Source: Pseudomonadota bacterium (GTDB lineage: Bacteria > Pseudomonadota > Alphaproteobacteria > UBA828). From it: a stretch of 64,000 bases of DNA. The position numbers were made by a program, and so were the translations under genes. The notes beneath the pieces were generated by a model. The model was not told the DNA's origin and did no database searches. It saw nothing but the letters and a program-made list of their open reading frames with translations. The DNA lies in contig JAQBTG010000005.1 of NCBI GenBank assembly GCA_027624955.1, positions 1 through 64,000 of the forward strand, written 5' to 3'. Below are positions 35,444 through 43,862 of the stretch, piece after piece. Each line of letters opens with the position of its first letter. The stretch's first letter is position 1.

Positions 35444-37522
35444 TTAGTGTGCGCGCTCGCGGAGCGTCAACACCGCGCCCAGCACCACGATACCGAACAC
35501 GATATCGCGCCACGCAATCGGTATATTAGTGCCGGTGACCAGCGTGGCCACTGCCGTCAGCAGCAAGGCGCCGCCCAGAATACCGACATAGTGCCCGCGG
35601 CCGCCGGTTGCCAAGGTGCCGCCGACAAGAACGACGGCGATCGAAGGAAGCAGGAACGGCAGGCCCATATTGAGAAACGAGACGGTGCTGAACCCGGTCA
35701 TCATCACGCCGGCCAGAGCTGAGCAAAAGCCGCTCAGGGCGTAGACGCCGATGGTCGTGCGGTCGACGCGCACGCCCGAAAGCAGGGAGACGCGCGAGGA
35801 ATTGCCAAGGGCGAAGATACGCCGCCCGAAGGTGGTTCGGTGTATGACGATAATGGAAATCGCGACAAACACAATCAGCAGCCAAACCGACGGCGCGAAC
35901 CCGAGAAACCGACCGGTGAACAGCCAGACCAGAACTGGTGGCGAGCGACCGGTGGGAATGCCCCCGGTGTAGAGCAGCCCAAGGCCCTGCATGACGCCGT
36001 TGGTTGCCAGGGTGACGACGATCGCCGGCATACCGAAAAGCACGATGCCGAGCCCGTTCACGATGCCTATTCCGATGCCGACGGCGAGCACAACCGGGAT
36101 GGCCCAATAGGCCGGCCCGTCCATGCCGTTTGACAATGCCGCCAGCATGACTCCAGTAAAAGCCATGGTGTGCGGTACTGAAAGATCGAGCCCGCCCGTC
36201 ATCACCACCGCACCCTGTCCCAGCCCAAGCACGGCGAAGAATAAAGCTAGCGTAAACAGTGAATTGAAATAATGCGTGCTCCAGGCCGAGCCGCCGATCA
36301 AAACGAGCACCAGCACGTAAGCGACCAAAAGAAGCACCCAGGCCGGGATAATCAGACGCAAGGTCTCCCAGTTTTTTACGCGCCATTGACGGAGCGTCGA
36401 ACCGGTCAGCTCGTCGCTCACGCGCGGTTTCCAGGTCGTTCGCAATTTGCCTCGCTGGGCTTCGGGGCGATCGAGAAATTGCGGCAATGTGCGATTACTG
36501 AGACCGGTGATGTTGAGCTTGAGAATTTGCCAATGCCCGGAGAGCGGTGAATCCTTGCCCAGGGTCGCCCCGGCCACTGCCAGTAGCAAAATAATACCCT
36601 CTACGATTGGCGTGAAATGCGAAGAAATGTTCAGCACCAACATCACGTTGGAGATCAGCATCAGGGTCAGCGCAGCGAACACCGTGCCGACACAGCCGCC
36701 TTGCCCGCCGCCGATGCGGGTGCCGCCGAGGATGGTCGCGGAGAAGATCAGCAACAACAGGCCGCTGCCGACCAGCGGGTCGCCGGACAAGGTTTGTGCA
36801 CTCAGGAACACGCCGCCGGCGCCATAAAACCCACCGGCCAAAACATAGCCGAAAAATTTTGTCCGGGTGACGGAGATGCCGTTTGAGAATGCGGCATCCT
36901 CGTTGCTGCCGACAGCGTAGAGCGCAGTGCCGAATCGCGATCGCTTGATCAGCGCCCAGACGAGCAGCGCAATAAGGAGGACCACGAGTGACGCCGGAAT
37001 GACTTCGTAAATTAGGTCTCCCGTCAGCATCTGAGTGATGCCGTAGGGGACCATGCCGCCGGGATCAGGCATGATCAGCAGGTTAAGGCCGAGGATGATG
37101 AACATCGTGGCCAGGGTCACCACCACCGGCTGGAGACGCATGAAAGCGATGAAGAAGCCATTGAAGGCGCCGACCGCAGCGCCCATGCCGAGGCCCGCCA
37201 CGCACATCAGGATTTGGCTGTGCGCCGTATCGCGGGTGTAGAGCGCGATCATGACATTCACCAGTGCCATGGTCGCACCGCATGACAAATCAAAGCCGCG
37301 AATGAGGAAGACAATGGTCTGTCCCATGGCCGCGAGCGCGAGCGGCCCTGCATTGGCAAACAGGAAGCTGATTTCGAAATAGCTGACCGGGCCCGGCGAG
37401 ATGAAGTCGAGATAAACAAAAATAGCGATAAAGGCGCCGACGGCGACGAACAAGCGCTGCTGGCGCGCCAGGCCGCGGCGCCAAGTTAGCGGCACGGAGG
37501 AGAGGATAGAGGTGCTGCTCAC
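35444..37522 (-). CDS. fused double ABC-importer permease (RbsC-like, two domains in one chain)
   Basis: The 692-residue protein holds two complete RbsC/XylH-type permease domains, about 20-330 and 390-690, joined by a linker of about 60 mostly hydrophilic residues. Each half has the family's GG(F/L)DLS motif (RGFDLSCGATMALVN; TGGLDLSVPHTMAF) and a late NGxxVxxT-like segment. Normally two separate subunits dimerise. The start is GTG at 37522, overlapping the ATPase stop. The likely cargo is a sugar or related polyol. Confidence 0.9.
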   Translation of the reverse strand: MSSTSILSSVPLTWRRGLARQQRLFVAVGAFIAIFVYLDFISPGPVSYFEISFLFANAGPLALAAMGQTIVFLIRGFDLSCGATMALVNVMIALYTRDTAHSQILMCVAGLGMGAAVGAFNGFFIAFMRLQPVVVTLATMFIILGLNLLIMPDPGGMVPYGITQMLTGDLIYEVIPASLVVLLIALLVWALIKRSRFGTALYAVGSNEDAAFSNGISVTRTKFFGYVLAGGFYGAGGVFLSAQTLSGDPLVGSGLLLLIFSATILGGTRIGGGQGGCVGTVFAALTLMLISNVMLVLNISSHFTPIVEGIILLLAVAGATLGKDSPLSGHWQILKLNITGLSNRTLPQFLDRPEAQRGKLRTTWKPRVSDELTGSTLRQWRVKNWETLRLIIPAWVLLLVAYVLVLVLIGGSAWSTHYFNSLFTLALFFAVLGLGQGAVVMTGGLDLSVPHTMAFTGVMLAALSNGMDGPAYWAIPVVLAVGIGIGIVNGLGIVLFGMPAIVVTLATNGVMQGLGLLYTGGIPTGRSPPVLVWLFTGRFLGFAPSVWLLIVFVAISIIVIHRTTFGRRIFALGNSSRVSLLSGVRVDRTTIGVYALSGFCSALAGVMMTGFSTVSFLNMGLPFLLPSIAVVLVGGTLATGGRGHYVGILGGALLLTAVATLVTGTNIPIAWRDIVFGIVVLGAVLTLRERAH

Positions 37523-39090
37523 TGGCTTGTCGCTCCTGGGGTGGCTCTGTGTTCCGCCGCGCTCGGTTCCGCCTCTTGGCTACCCAGTGCGTAGGTCATG
37601 ATGTTCTCCTCGGAAAGTTCATCGCCAAGGAGTTCTTTGACCACGCGGCCGCGATACATCACCAAAATCCGGTCGCACACATTCACCAGCTCGGGAATTT
37701 CCGTCGAGTAAAACAAGATCGCGTTGCCCTCTTTCGCCAATTCGCGGATGAGAACATATATTTCGTGCTTGGTTCCGATATCGACGCCGCGCGTGGGATC
37801 GAACATCAGCAGCACCTTGCTGCGCGCCAGCAACCATTTGGCGATGGCGATTTTCTGCTGATTGCCGCCGCTAAACGATGAAACGCTTTTGTAAAGCGCG
37901 CGCGGATGAACGTTTAGGCGCGCAAGCACCTCGTCCACTGCCGCCGCTTCCGCTTCTTTGACGATCCAGCCGAACTGGGCGAGCCTCTCGATGACCGGAA
38001 TGGAAACATTGGCAGCACCCGAAAGGGTAAGAAAGAGGCCCTCTGTTTTGCGGTCCTCTGGCACCATGCTGATGCCGATGCCGGCGCGCACGGCGTCGGC
38101 TGGTGTGGCCAGGGTGACGGCCTTGCCATCCAGCTCCACGCTGCCTTCGCGAAGGCCCCTAACGCCGAACAGAGCTTCGAATAATTCGAGCTGCCCCATG
38201 CCTTGGAGGGCGGCGATACCGAGAACTTCTCCCGGCCATAATTGCAGGGAGGCGTCAACCAAATGCCTGCCGGTGGAAAGAGAATTTCCGGCGAGCGCAG
38301 GCGCCTGCGCATCGCTCAGCCGGTAATCCTCTTTGACGGGATATATCGCGCCGAGCGAGCGGCCGATCACCAGGCGTACCACCTCAGCGTCGGAAATCTC
38401 GTTCACCTCGAACGATCCGGCATGCTGGCCGTTGCGCAAGACCGTAAGGCCGCTGCAAAAGCGCCGCACCTCGGCCATGCGGTGGGTAATAAAGACCAAA
38501 GTGACGCCGTCGCCGCTCAATTTTTCAATCAATCCGCCGAGCCAATCGACGTCGGAAACCGAGAGCGTCGACGTCGGCTCATCGAGGAGGAGGACGCGTG
38601 GCTTTCTCGATACCGCCTTGGCAATTTCTATTTTTTGCCGCGTCGAGAGGTCGAGCTCGCTCACCAAGGCGCCGGGATCGATGTTCTCTAGATTCAAATC
38701 GGCAAAATGTTGAGCCACTAATTGCCGGCTCTTGCGGCGGTCGATCTGGCCCAATATCGGCGCCGGTTCGTAGGGCAGCAGCATATTTTGCGTGACCGTC
38801 AAATCGTCGACCAGGGTCATTTCCTGGAACGCAGTGTGAATGCCGAAGCGGTGCGCCCGGGCCGGGCGGCCGAGGGCAGCGGTTTTGCCGAACACGCTCA
38901 CGCTGCCGGAATCCTGGCGGATCAAGCCGCTTAAGATTTTAACGAGTGTCGATTTTCCCGCGCCGTTTTCACCGATTAAGGCGCGAACTTCGCCCTGGGG
39001 AACGGAAAATGAGACATCGTCCAGCGCCACCGTCGCATCGAAGCGCTTGGAGAGGCCCTCGACTTCAATTGCGGGCAAAGATTCATTCAT
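37519..39090 (-). CDS. sugar-type ABC importer ATPase with two ATP-binding domains
   Basis: This RbsA/MglA-like protein (523 residues from ATG 39090; another ATG at 39150 is possible) has two ATPase halves. The first shows Walker A GENGAGKSTLVK, a signature region LSTRQKIEIAKA and Walker B LLLDEPT. The second shows the degenerate Walker A common in this family, SSFSGGNQQKIAIAKWL as signature and LLMFDPTRG. It powers import with the fused permease; the genes overlap by 4 bases. Confidence 0.94.
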   Translation of the reverse strand: MNESLPAIEVEGLSKRFDATVALDDVSFSVPQGEVRALIGENGAGKSTLVKILSGLIRQDSGSVSVFGKTAALGRPARAHRFGIHTAFQEMTLVDDLTVTQNMLLPYEPAPILGQIDRRKSRQLVAQHFADLNLENIDPGALVSELDLSTRQKIEIAKAVSRKPRVLLLDEPTSTLSVSDVDWLGGLIEKLSGDGVTLVFITHRMAEVRRFCSGLTVLRNGQHAGSFEVNEISDAEVVRLVIGRSLGAIYPVKEDYRLSDAQAPALAGNSLSTGRHLVDASLQLWPGEVLGIAALQGMGQLELFEALFGVRGLREGSVELDGKAVTLATPADAVRAGIGISMVPEDRKTEGLFLTLSGAANVSIPVIERLAQFGWIVKEAEAAAVDEVLARLNVHPRALYKSVSSFSGGNQQKIAIAKWLLARSKVLLMFDPTRGVDIGTKHEIYVLIRELAKEGNAILFYSTEIPELVNVCDRILVMYRGRVVKELLGDELSEENIMTYALGSQEAEPSAAEHRATPGATSQ

Positions 39091-39166
39091 GTTTTGAGGC
39101 GCACGAAGAGACTGGCAGACGGCCGAACCTTGGCCGCCCGCCAGTGTCATCTAACGTGAGGTGAGC

Positions 39167-40303
39167 CTATTCGTACGCGTCGGGCACACCGTGCATCGCC
39201 GCTTTGAAGCCCATTTCCGGCACCTGCGGTGACCAGAAATCAATCGCGTAATCAGGCGGTACCGTGCCTGGGGGAATGGTGTTGCAGCCGGCCGCGAATT
39301 CTGCCGCCGAGCCGGTTTCGCACAGAGCCACATTGGCCTCAGTCACTTCGACGCCGGTATAATAGATCAAATGATCCACCTTCTCGCCGTCGAGCACCTG
39401 CATGGCCACGCGGAACGTATATCCCACGGCCCACAGCCCCGAGCCGATGGACTGGCCCTTTTTGCCGAGCGCGCCTTCGATGCCGGATGAGACAGGCAAC
39501 ATTTGCAGGCGGTTGCCGTTGGCCGATTCGCCGGCGCACGGAATGATCGGGTGCTCGGGCCACCAGCCATCTTCGACCTGCATCTGCGAAACCGTATAGC
39601 AGCCGGTTTGCACGACGATGCCGTCGATCTCGTCCCAACCATGGGTGGCCAGCAATTCACGCATTTTGAGGCGCGCCGCCGAGTGGCTCCAAAAACCGAC
39701 CAATTCAGCCAACATGTTGACGCCCGGATTGCGAGCAATCTCTTCCTTGACGCCCTGATGATGCTCTTCGCTGTAGGAAACGCCGGGGACGCCGGTAATG
39801 GCGACGATGTTGCCCTTGCCGCCCATTGCGTCGACGACGAATTTGGTGCGCTGAGCGCCAAGCTTCACGCCATCAACCTTTACCACATAGGCGCAAGGCT
39901 CAGTGACGCCGTTGATCACGACGATGGTCACACCCTTCTTGCAGGCATTCTTAATGACGCCGTTAAGTGCGGTCGGCGAAATCGGGAAAGCGAGGATCGC
40001 GTCCGCGCCGGCTTGAATCATGGCGTTCATCTGTTGAATTTGGCGCGCTGCATTGGCGCCGGCGGCTTGTACACGAAGCTCGACCCGGTCAGCGTATTCC
40101 GGCAAAAGAGCCATCGCGGTGATCAGATTTTTTGCCTCCGTCTGCCAGGCGTTGCCGACATAACTCATGCTGTAATAGACCAAGAACTTGCCGTCAGCGG
40201 TTTTAGCCGATGCCGATTTAGGCGTCACGCCCCACGCGATCGCTACACCGAGAACAGTGAGCAAAGCGTATCGCGCGAATAATCTAGCCGAAAATTTTCT
40301 CAT
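39167..40303 (-). CDS. periplasmic substrate-binding protein of the sugar ABC importer
   Basis: The 378-residue protein has a signal peptide (about 1-32, ending KSASAK) and a type I periplasmic-binding fold (peripla_BP_4): YVGNAWQTEAKNL, QQMNAMIQAGADAILAFPIS, IVVINGV and VAITGVPGVSYSEEHHQG. GAGGGAG lies before the ATG at 40303. It leads the operon binding protein-ATPase-fused permease. The ligand is not readable from sequence. Confidence 0.92.
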   Translation of the reverse strand: MRKFSARLFARYALLTVLGVAIAWGVTPKSASAKTADGKFLVYYSMSYVGNAWQTEAKNLITAMALLPEYADRVELRVQAAGANAARQIQQMNAMIQAGADAILAFPISPTALNGVIKNACKKGVTIVVINGVTEPCAYVVKVDGVKLGAQRTKFVVDAMGGKGNIVAITGVPGVSYSEEHHQGVKEEIARNPGVNMLAELVGFWSHSAARLKMRELLATHGWDEIDGIVVQTGCYTVSQMQVEDGWWPEHPIIPCAGESANGNRLQMLPVSSGIEGALGKKGQSIGSGLWAVGYTFRVAMQVLDGEKVDHLIYYTGVEVTEANVALCETGSAAEFAAGCNTIPPGTVPPDYAIDFWSPQVPEMGFKAAMHGVPDAYE

Positions 40304-40736
40304 GGCGTTGATCTCCCTCGTTGCGATGTGTCCCCGGCTGATTTGATATGGCCGGAGCTCGTTGATCTTGAGAATGAGTTTGGCGCGTGTCGTCAATACA
40401 AGTCAATCGATCGCTAACAAGAAAAACGAGGTATTCCGCGACATTCCAGCAATCTTAATATGGTTGTTGCCGCCTCGCCCCAGCGACCACCGGTCGCCAT
40501 GGTAGAAAAACGCGACGAATATTTGCTTCAAAGCAGAGCTCAGGAAAGAAAGCCATAAAACGCCCGGCGATTTATCTGACCCCATATGGCGGCGTTTAAG
40601 CGCCGGCCTTCGTCGACATGCGGTAGGGCCAGGACATCGCGTCGTAGGTTCGCTTCGTCACTCTTGTGCGCAAGGCGCTCTCTTCATCGGATAAAACCGG
40701 CGGCCTCTCTCCTTCCAAATCGCGCGTAGGCGCCGG
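40304..40736. other. 433-base gap: ABC promoter region and a possible short coding remnant
   Basis: The left part must contain the promoter of the ABC importer (minus strand); TTGACT and TTGACG hexamers occur close together at about 40390-40415, without a clear -10. On the same strand an open frame of about 44 codons ends with TAA at 40596-40598 and reads like protein (RDLEGERPPVLSDEESALRT, then YDAMSWPYRMSTKAGA), but it has no ATG at its head. It could be a C-terminal relic or a TTG-started small protein. Confidence 0.35.
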
Positions 40737-41126
40737 CTATGCCTCTTGCGCGGCGATAGTTTCCATCTCGATTAGCCAATCAGGATGAGCGAGGCCGGCA
40801 ACGATGAACAACGTCGAAGCAGCAGGGTGATTGCCGAGGTAGGAATCGCGAATGTCCCGCATCGCGGTGAGATGGCCGCGATCCGTCAGCAGCGTGTTCA
40901 CTTTGACGATGTCTTTGACCCCCATGCCGGCTGCTTCCAGCACAGCCAGGGTGTTTTGCCAGACGCGGTGAAGTTGCGCTTCGAGACCTTCAGCGATTGT
41001 GCCATCCGCATTGGTCCCGACCTGGCCTGAAATATGCAGCCAGCGCGCATTGGGGCCGGCCTCGGCGCCGTGACTGTAACGCGAAGCGGGAGCAGCGATA
41101 GAAGTTGGCGTGTGTAGTTTGATCAT
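40737..41126 (-). CDS. RidA (YjgF/YER057c/UK114) family protein
   Basis: RidA proteins hydrolyse reactive enamines/imines made by PLP enzymes. This 129-residue protein has the family pattern, with HISGQVGTNADGTIAEGLEA, VLEAAGMGVKDIVKVNTLL and PAASTLFIVAGLAHPDWLIE. The Arg usual in canonical RidA (the substrate carboxylate ligand) is not obvious in the last strand, so it may belong to a subgroup with another activity. It is 29 bases downstream of the LLM oxidoreductase and probably in its operon. Confidence 0.92.
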   Translation of the reverse strand: MIKLHTPTSIAAPASRYSHGAEAGPNARWLHISGQVGTNADGTIAEGLEAQLHRVWQNTLAVLEAAGMGVKDIVKVNTLLTDRGHLTAMRDIRDSYLGNHPAASTLFIVAGLAHPDWLIEMETIAAQEA

Positions 41127-41155
41127 GTTGCTCTCTTTTCTTCCAGTTGAGTTTT

Positions 41156-42241
41156 CTATGCGCCGAGGCGGGAAATACTCGGGATAATCTCCTGCGCCAG
41201 CCGCCTTTTGGATTCGCGCCAGCCCACCATATCGTCGAGATGGTCATAGGAGATGACGAGTAATTGTCCGAAACCGCCAGAAGATTCGACGATGTCGGCG
41301 ATCTTGCGCTCGACCGTCGCCGGACTGCCGATACACATATTATGCTCCATCATATATTCGAGCGTGACGTCCGAATCCGCCACGTCCGGGTGATGTTTGC
41401 AAGTATCGAGCATGCCAATGCGCTTCAGGACCGGTAGCCAAAAATTACGGTATTGGTCACCGATCTGTCCGTTCAGCACCTTGTCGCGCGCTTCGGCATC
41501 GCTGTCGGCGACGTAGACATCGCGGCCGATGCGCCAAATATCGCGCCCTGCCTCGCGCTCCGCCTCGGCCGCGCCTTTCTCGACCGACTGCCAATGACCG
41601 CTCAGATAATTGTTGCCGAAACTGAGGCTGAGCGGGATGTAGCCGTTGCGCCCGGCGAGCTCCAATGTCGGTGAACCGGCGCTGAAACCGGCGATGGCCA
41701 GTTGCGGATAGGGCTTGGTAAACGGCTTGATGTGGAATTTGTAGAGGTCACCGGGATCGTCCGCCGGGCGTTTGCCGCGCCAATATTTACCTTCATATTC
41801 GAATGCGCTGTCGCTCTGCCAAAGGCGGATCATGATATCCAGCGATTCTTCCGTCATCTCGCGGTTCTCGCCGCTGAAACCATCGATATTGAAGAGCCCC
41901 CAATCGGTCGGAATGGAGCCCGAGCCAATGCCGATGTAACAGCGCCCTTGCGAGATATGATCGAGCCAGGCGATGCGGTGGGCAAGCTCTGCCGGATGAT
42001 GGTAAGGCAGCATATAGCCGCCCGGCGAGACGCGGATATTCTTGGTTCTGATCAGCGCCTGAGCGACCAGCAGGTCGGGCGCCGGATTGGGCTCGCGCGG
42101 TACGGTGTAGTGGCAGCCAATCCAGGCTTCCTCGAAACCAATTTGATCGTAAAACTCGATGGTGTCGAGATTGTGGTAATGCCCCTCCGCGAAATCCCGT
42201 TCCGGCGGGTGATTGGGCATTAGAAATGCGCCGACTTTCAT
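41156..42241 (-). CDS. LLM class flavin-dependent oxidoreductase (luciferase-like)
   Basis: The 361-residue TIM-barrel protein has the luciferase-like monooxygenase order: EFYDQIGFEEAWIGCHYTV, VSPGGYMLPYHHPAELAHRI, RCYIGIGSGSIPTDWGLF and the C-terminal CIGSPATVERKIADI. Such enzymes use reduced FMN to oxidise small organics. It pairs with a RidA protein, as in some pyrimidine or amine degradation clusters (Rut-like), but the other members of such a pathway are absent. GGGAGATC precedes the ATG. Confidence 0.93.
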   Translation of the reverse strand: MKVGAFLMPNHPPERDFAEGHYHNLDTIEFYDQIGFEEAWIGCHYTVPREPNPAPDLLVAQALIRTKNIRVSPGGYMLPYHHPAELAHRIAWLDHISQGRCYIGIGSGSIPTDWGLFNIDGFSGENREMTEESLDIMIRLWQSDSAFEYEGKYWRGKRPADDPGDLYKFHIKPFTKPYPQLAIAGFSAGSPTLELAGRNGYIPLSLSFGNNYLSGHWQSVEKGAAEAEREAGRDIWRIGRDVYVADSDAEARDKVLNGQIGDQYRNFWLPVLKRIGMLDTCKHHPDVADSDVTLEYMMEHNMCIGSPATVERKIADIVESSGGFGQLLVISYDHLDDMVGWRESKRRLAQEIIPSISRLGA

Positions 42242-42309
42242 AGGATTGATCTCCCGGGATTGGTGATTTTATTTGTCCTTGCCGGGGCGAAACGGGCATC
42301 GCGCGAATG

Positions 42310-42385
42310 TGGTGCCGCCTAGGTGACTCGAACACCTGACCCCCGCATTACGAATGCGATGCTCTACCAACTGAGCTAAGGCGGC
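42310..42385 (-). tRNA. tRNA-Thr (anticodon CGT)
   Basis: The minus strand folds into a full cloverleaf. The acceptor GCCGCCT pairs with AGGCGGC, the D arm is GCTC...GAGC, the anticodon stem is TCGCA/TGCGG with loop TTCGTAA, and the T arm is AGGTG TTCGAGT CACCT. Position 34-36 CGT reads ACG (Thr). Discriminator A and an encoded CCA are present, giving 76 bases. Confidence 0.97.
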
Positions 42386-42397
42386 GCCACGACGGGC

Positions 42398-42426
42398 ACG
42401 CTACCCCCGCCGCGAGATGGCGTCAA
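42398..42426 (-). promoter_or_regulatory. probable tRNA-Thr promoter
   Basis: On the minus strand TTGACG (42421-42426) and TAGCGT (42398-42403) are separated by exactly 17 bases, and the -10 ends 12 bases before the tRNA. It lies in the space after the hemY stop. Confidence 0.55.
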
Positions 42427-42446
42427 TTGTGTGCTCGGGTGTGCGC

Positions 42447-43862
42447 TCAGGCGGGTTCGGCGGCCTGTCCGTTCTTTGCTGCTGCAGGAGCGTTTCCGGT
42501 GTTGTCGGTCGCGGTGGCTGCACCCGTTGCCTCTGCAGATGCCCGTGCGGCGCCGGCTTCTAGCGCGGCCGGCCGGGCCGCAGGCTGGCGCCACGCCATG
42601 CGGTCGAGGGCGCCGCACGATCCGCAAGCGAGCGACCAATCGCTGCCCGGCACGCCGCAGTCGGTGCACACCCAGAGTGGGTCGGGGCGCGCATCGCTCG
42701 CCGCCAACAACCAGCGCCGGGCGGCCTCCTTGTCGTCATGCTCGGCTTCCTCCAAATGTGCCAAGCGGCGGTACACGCCGGCGCTCGGGCGTTCATCAAG
42801 CACCGCCTGCAGATGGCTTCGCGCCGAGCCCCAAAGTTTCGCTTCGAGCGCGCCCGAGGCGAGCAAAAGATGGCTCTCGGGATGTCCGGGATTGCGTGTG
42901 GCCAGTTTTTCGAAATGTTTGGCCCGCGTCAGCGCATCGGCGGCGCTGTGAATCTCGTTAAAATATTGCGCCAGCGCCGGATGCGGCGTGTTCGACCAGG
43001 CTTGAGTGATCATGCGCTCCGCTTGCGGGCGCCGGCCGAGCGCCAGATATTGGCCGGTAGCGAAAATGATCGCCGGAATAAATTGTGGCGCCGCGGCAGA
43101 GGCCCGTTCCGCCAGTTTGGCCGCCTCGCGCCCGTCGCCCGCATCGCGCGCCGCACGCGCTTGTTCGAGCAGCAGGCCCGCTTCGCGGTGCTGCCCGGCC
43201 TCGGCTTCTATTGCTTTTTGGCGGAGCGCCACGCGCAACGTGCCGAGCGCGTCCGACCAGCGCCCGGCATGGCTTTGCAATTCCAACAGCGTCGTCAGAA
43301 CCCAGGGCGTATGCGGGCGCAGCGCGAACGCCCGTTCGGCAAGAGACAGTGCCGCCTGATTGTCGCCCGCTTTGCTGGCTTGCACCAACAGTCCACGTAG
43401 GCCGAGAAACTCGGTTTCGGGCTGTTCCAGCATGGCTTCAAAATAGGCTTTGGCGAGATCATCCTCGCCCTCTAATTGTGCCGCCTGGGCTGATAGCAGC
43501 AGGGTGAGCGGCGGCTCGCCGAGTAAGAGATTGGCGCGCCGTGCGAGCCGTCGCGCGCCGCGTGGATCGCCGGCGGCGGCCGACACAAGTCCTTGTGTCA
43601 GGGCGAGATAGCCGCGCCGCTGACGCCGCAAGTGGCGCGCCCGCGCAATGGTGCGCGGCCCCACCCAGAGCCAGCGGGCGAGCTGGAACAGAAGCGCGCC
43701 GGACGCTGTGAATATAGCTGCGGCTGCCGCTAGCGCCGCCGGTGATGTTTCGAGCAGCCAATCACCCCACGAGATGGCGACCCGTCCCGGTTCATCGGCG
43801 ATCCACACGGCAATCACCGCGAGGGCGGCGACAATCAGGAAAAAGATGACCACACGGGTCAT
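42447..43862 (-). CDS. hemY: HemY-type tetrapyrrole-biosynthesis membrane protein with TPRs
   Basis: The 471-residue protein has two N-terminal membrane helices (about 2-20 and 38-60), the HemY_N region with WGDWLLETSPAA, and TPR-type helices (about 90-380). Its role in haem synthesis is inferred in the literature from gene linkage. A C-terminal four-Cys ribbon (CTDCGVPGSDWSLACGSC) is a common feature of alphaproteobacterial forms as I recall. It overlaps the Mic60 gene by 4 bases (ATGA). It ends with an Ala-rich tail. Confidence 0.9.
   Translation of the reverse strand: MTRVVIFFLIVAALAVIAVWIADEPGRVAISWGDWLLETSPAALAAAAAIFTASGALLFQLARWLWVGPRTIARARHLRRQRRGYLALTQGLVSAAAGDPRGARRLARRANLLLGEPPLTLLLSAQAAQLEGEDDLAKAYFEAMLEQPETEFLGLRGLLVQASKAGDNQAALSLAERAFALRPHTPWVLTTLLELQSHAGRWSDALGTLRVALRQKAIEAEAGQHREAGLLLEQARAARDAGDGREAAKLAERASAAAPQFIPAIIFATGQYLALGRRPQAERMITQAWSNTPHPALAQYFNEIHSAADALTRAKHFEKLATRNPGHPESHLLLASGALEAKLWGSARSHLQAVLDERPSAGVYRRLAHLEEAEHDDKEAARRWLLAASDARPDPLWVCTDCGVPGSDWSLACGSCGALDRMAWRQPAARPAALEAGAARASAEATGAATATDNTGNAPAAAKNGQAAEPA

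Noticed and set aside
40403-40585. 60-codon minus-strand frame before the ABC binding protein
   Set aside because: No ribosome-binding site and no family-like motif; it covers the region where the operon promoter should be.
42310-42447. Genomic island integrated at tRNA-Thr
   Set aside because: No integrase and no duplicated tRNA 3' end nearby; both flanks are core genes or ordinary accessory genes.
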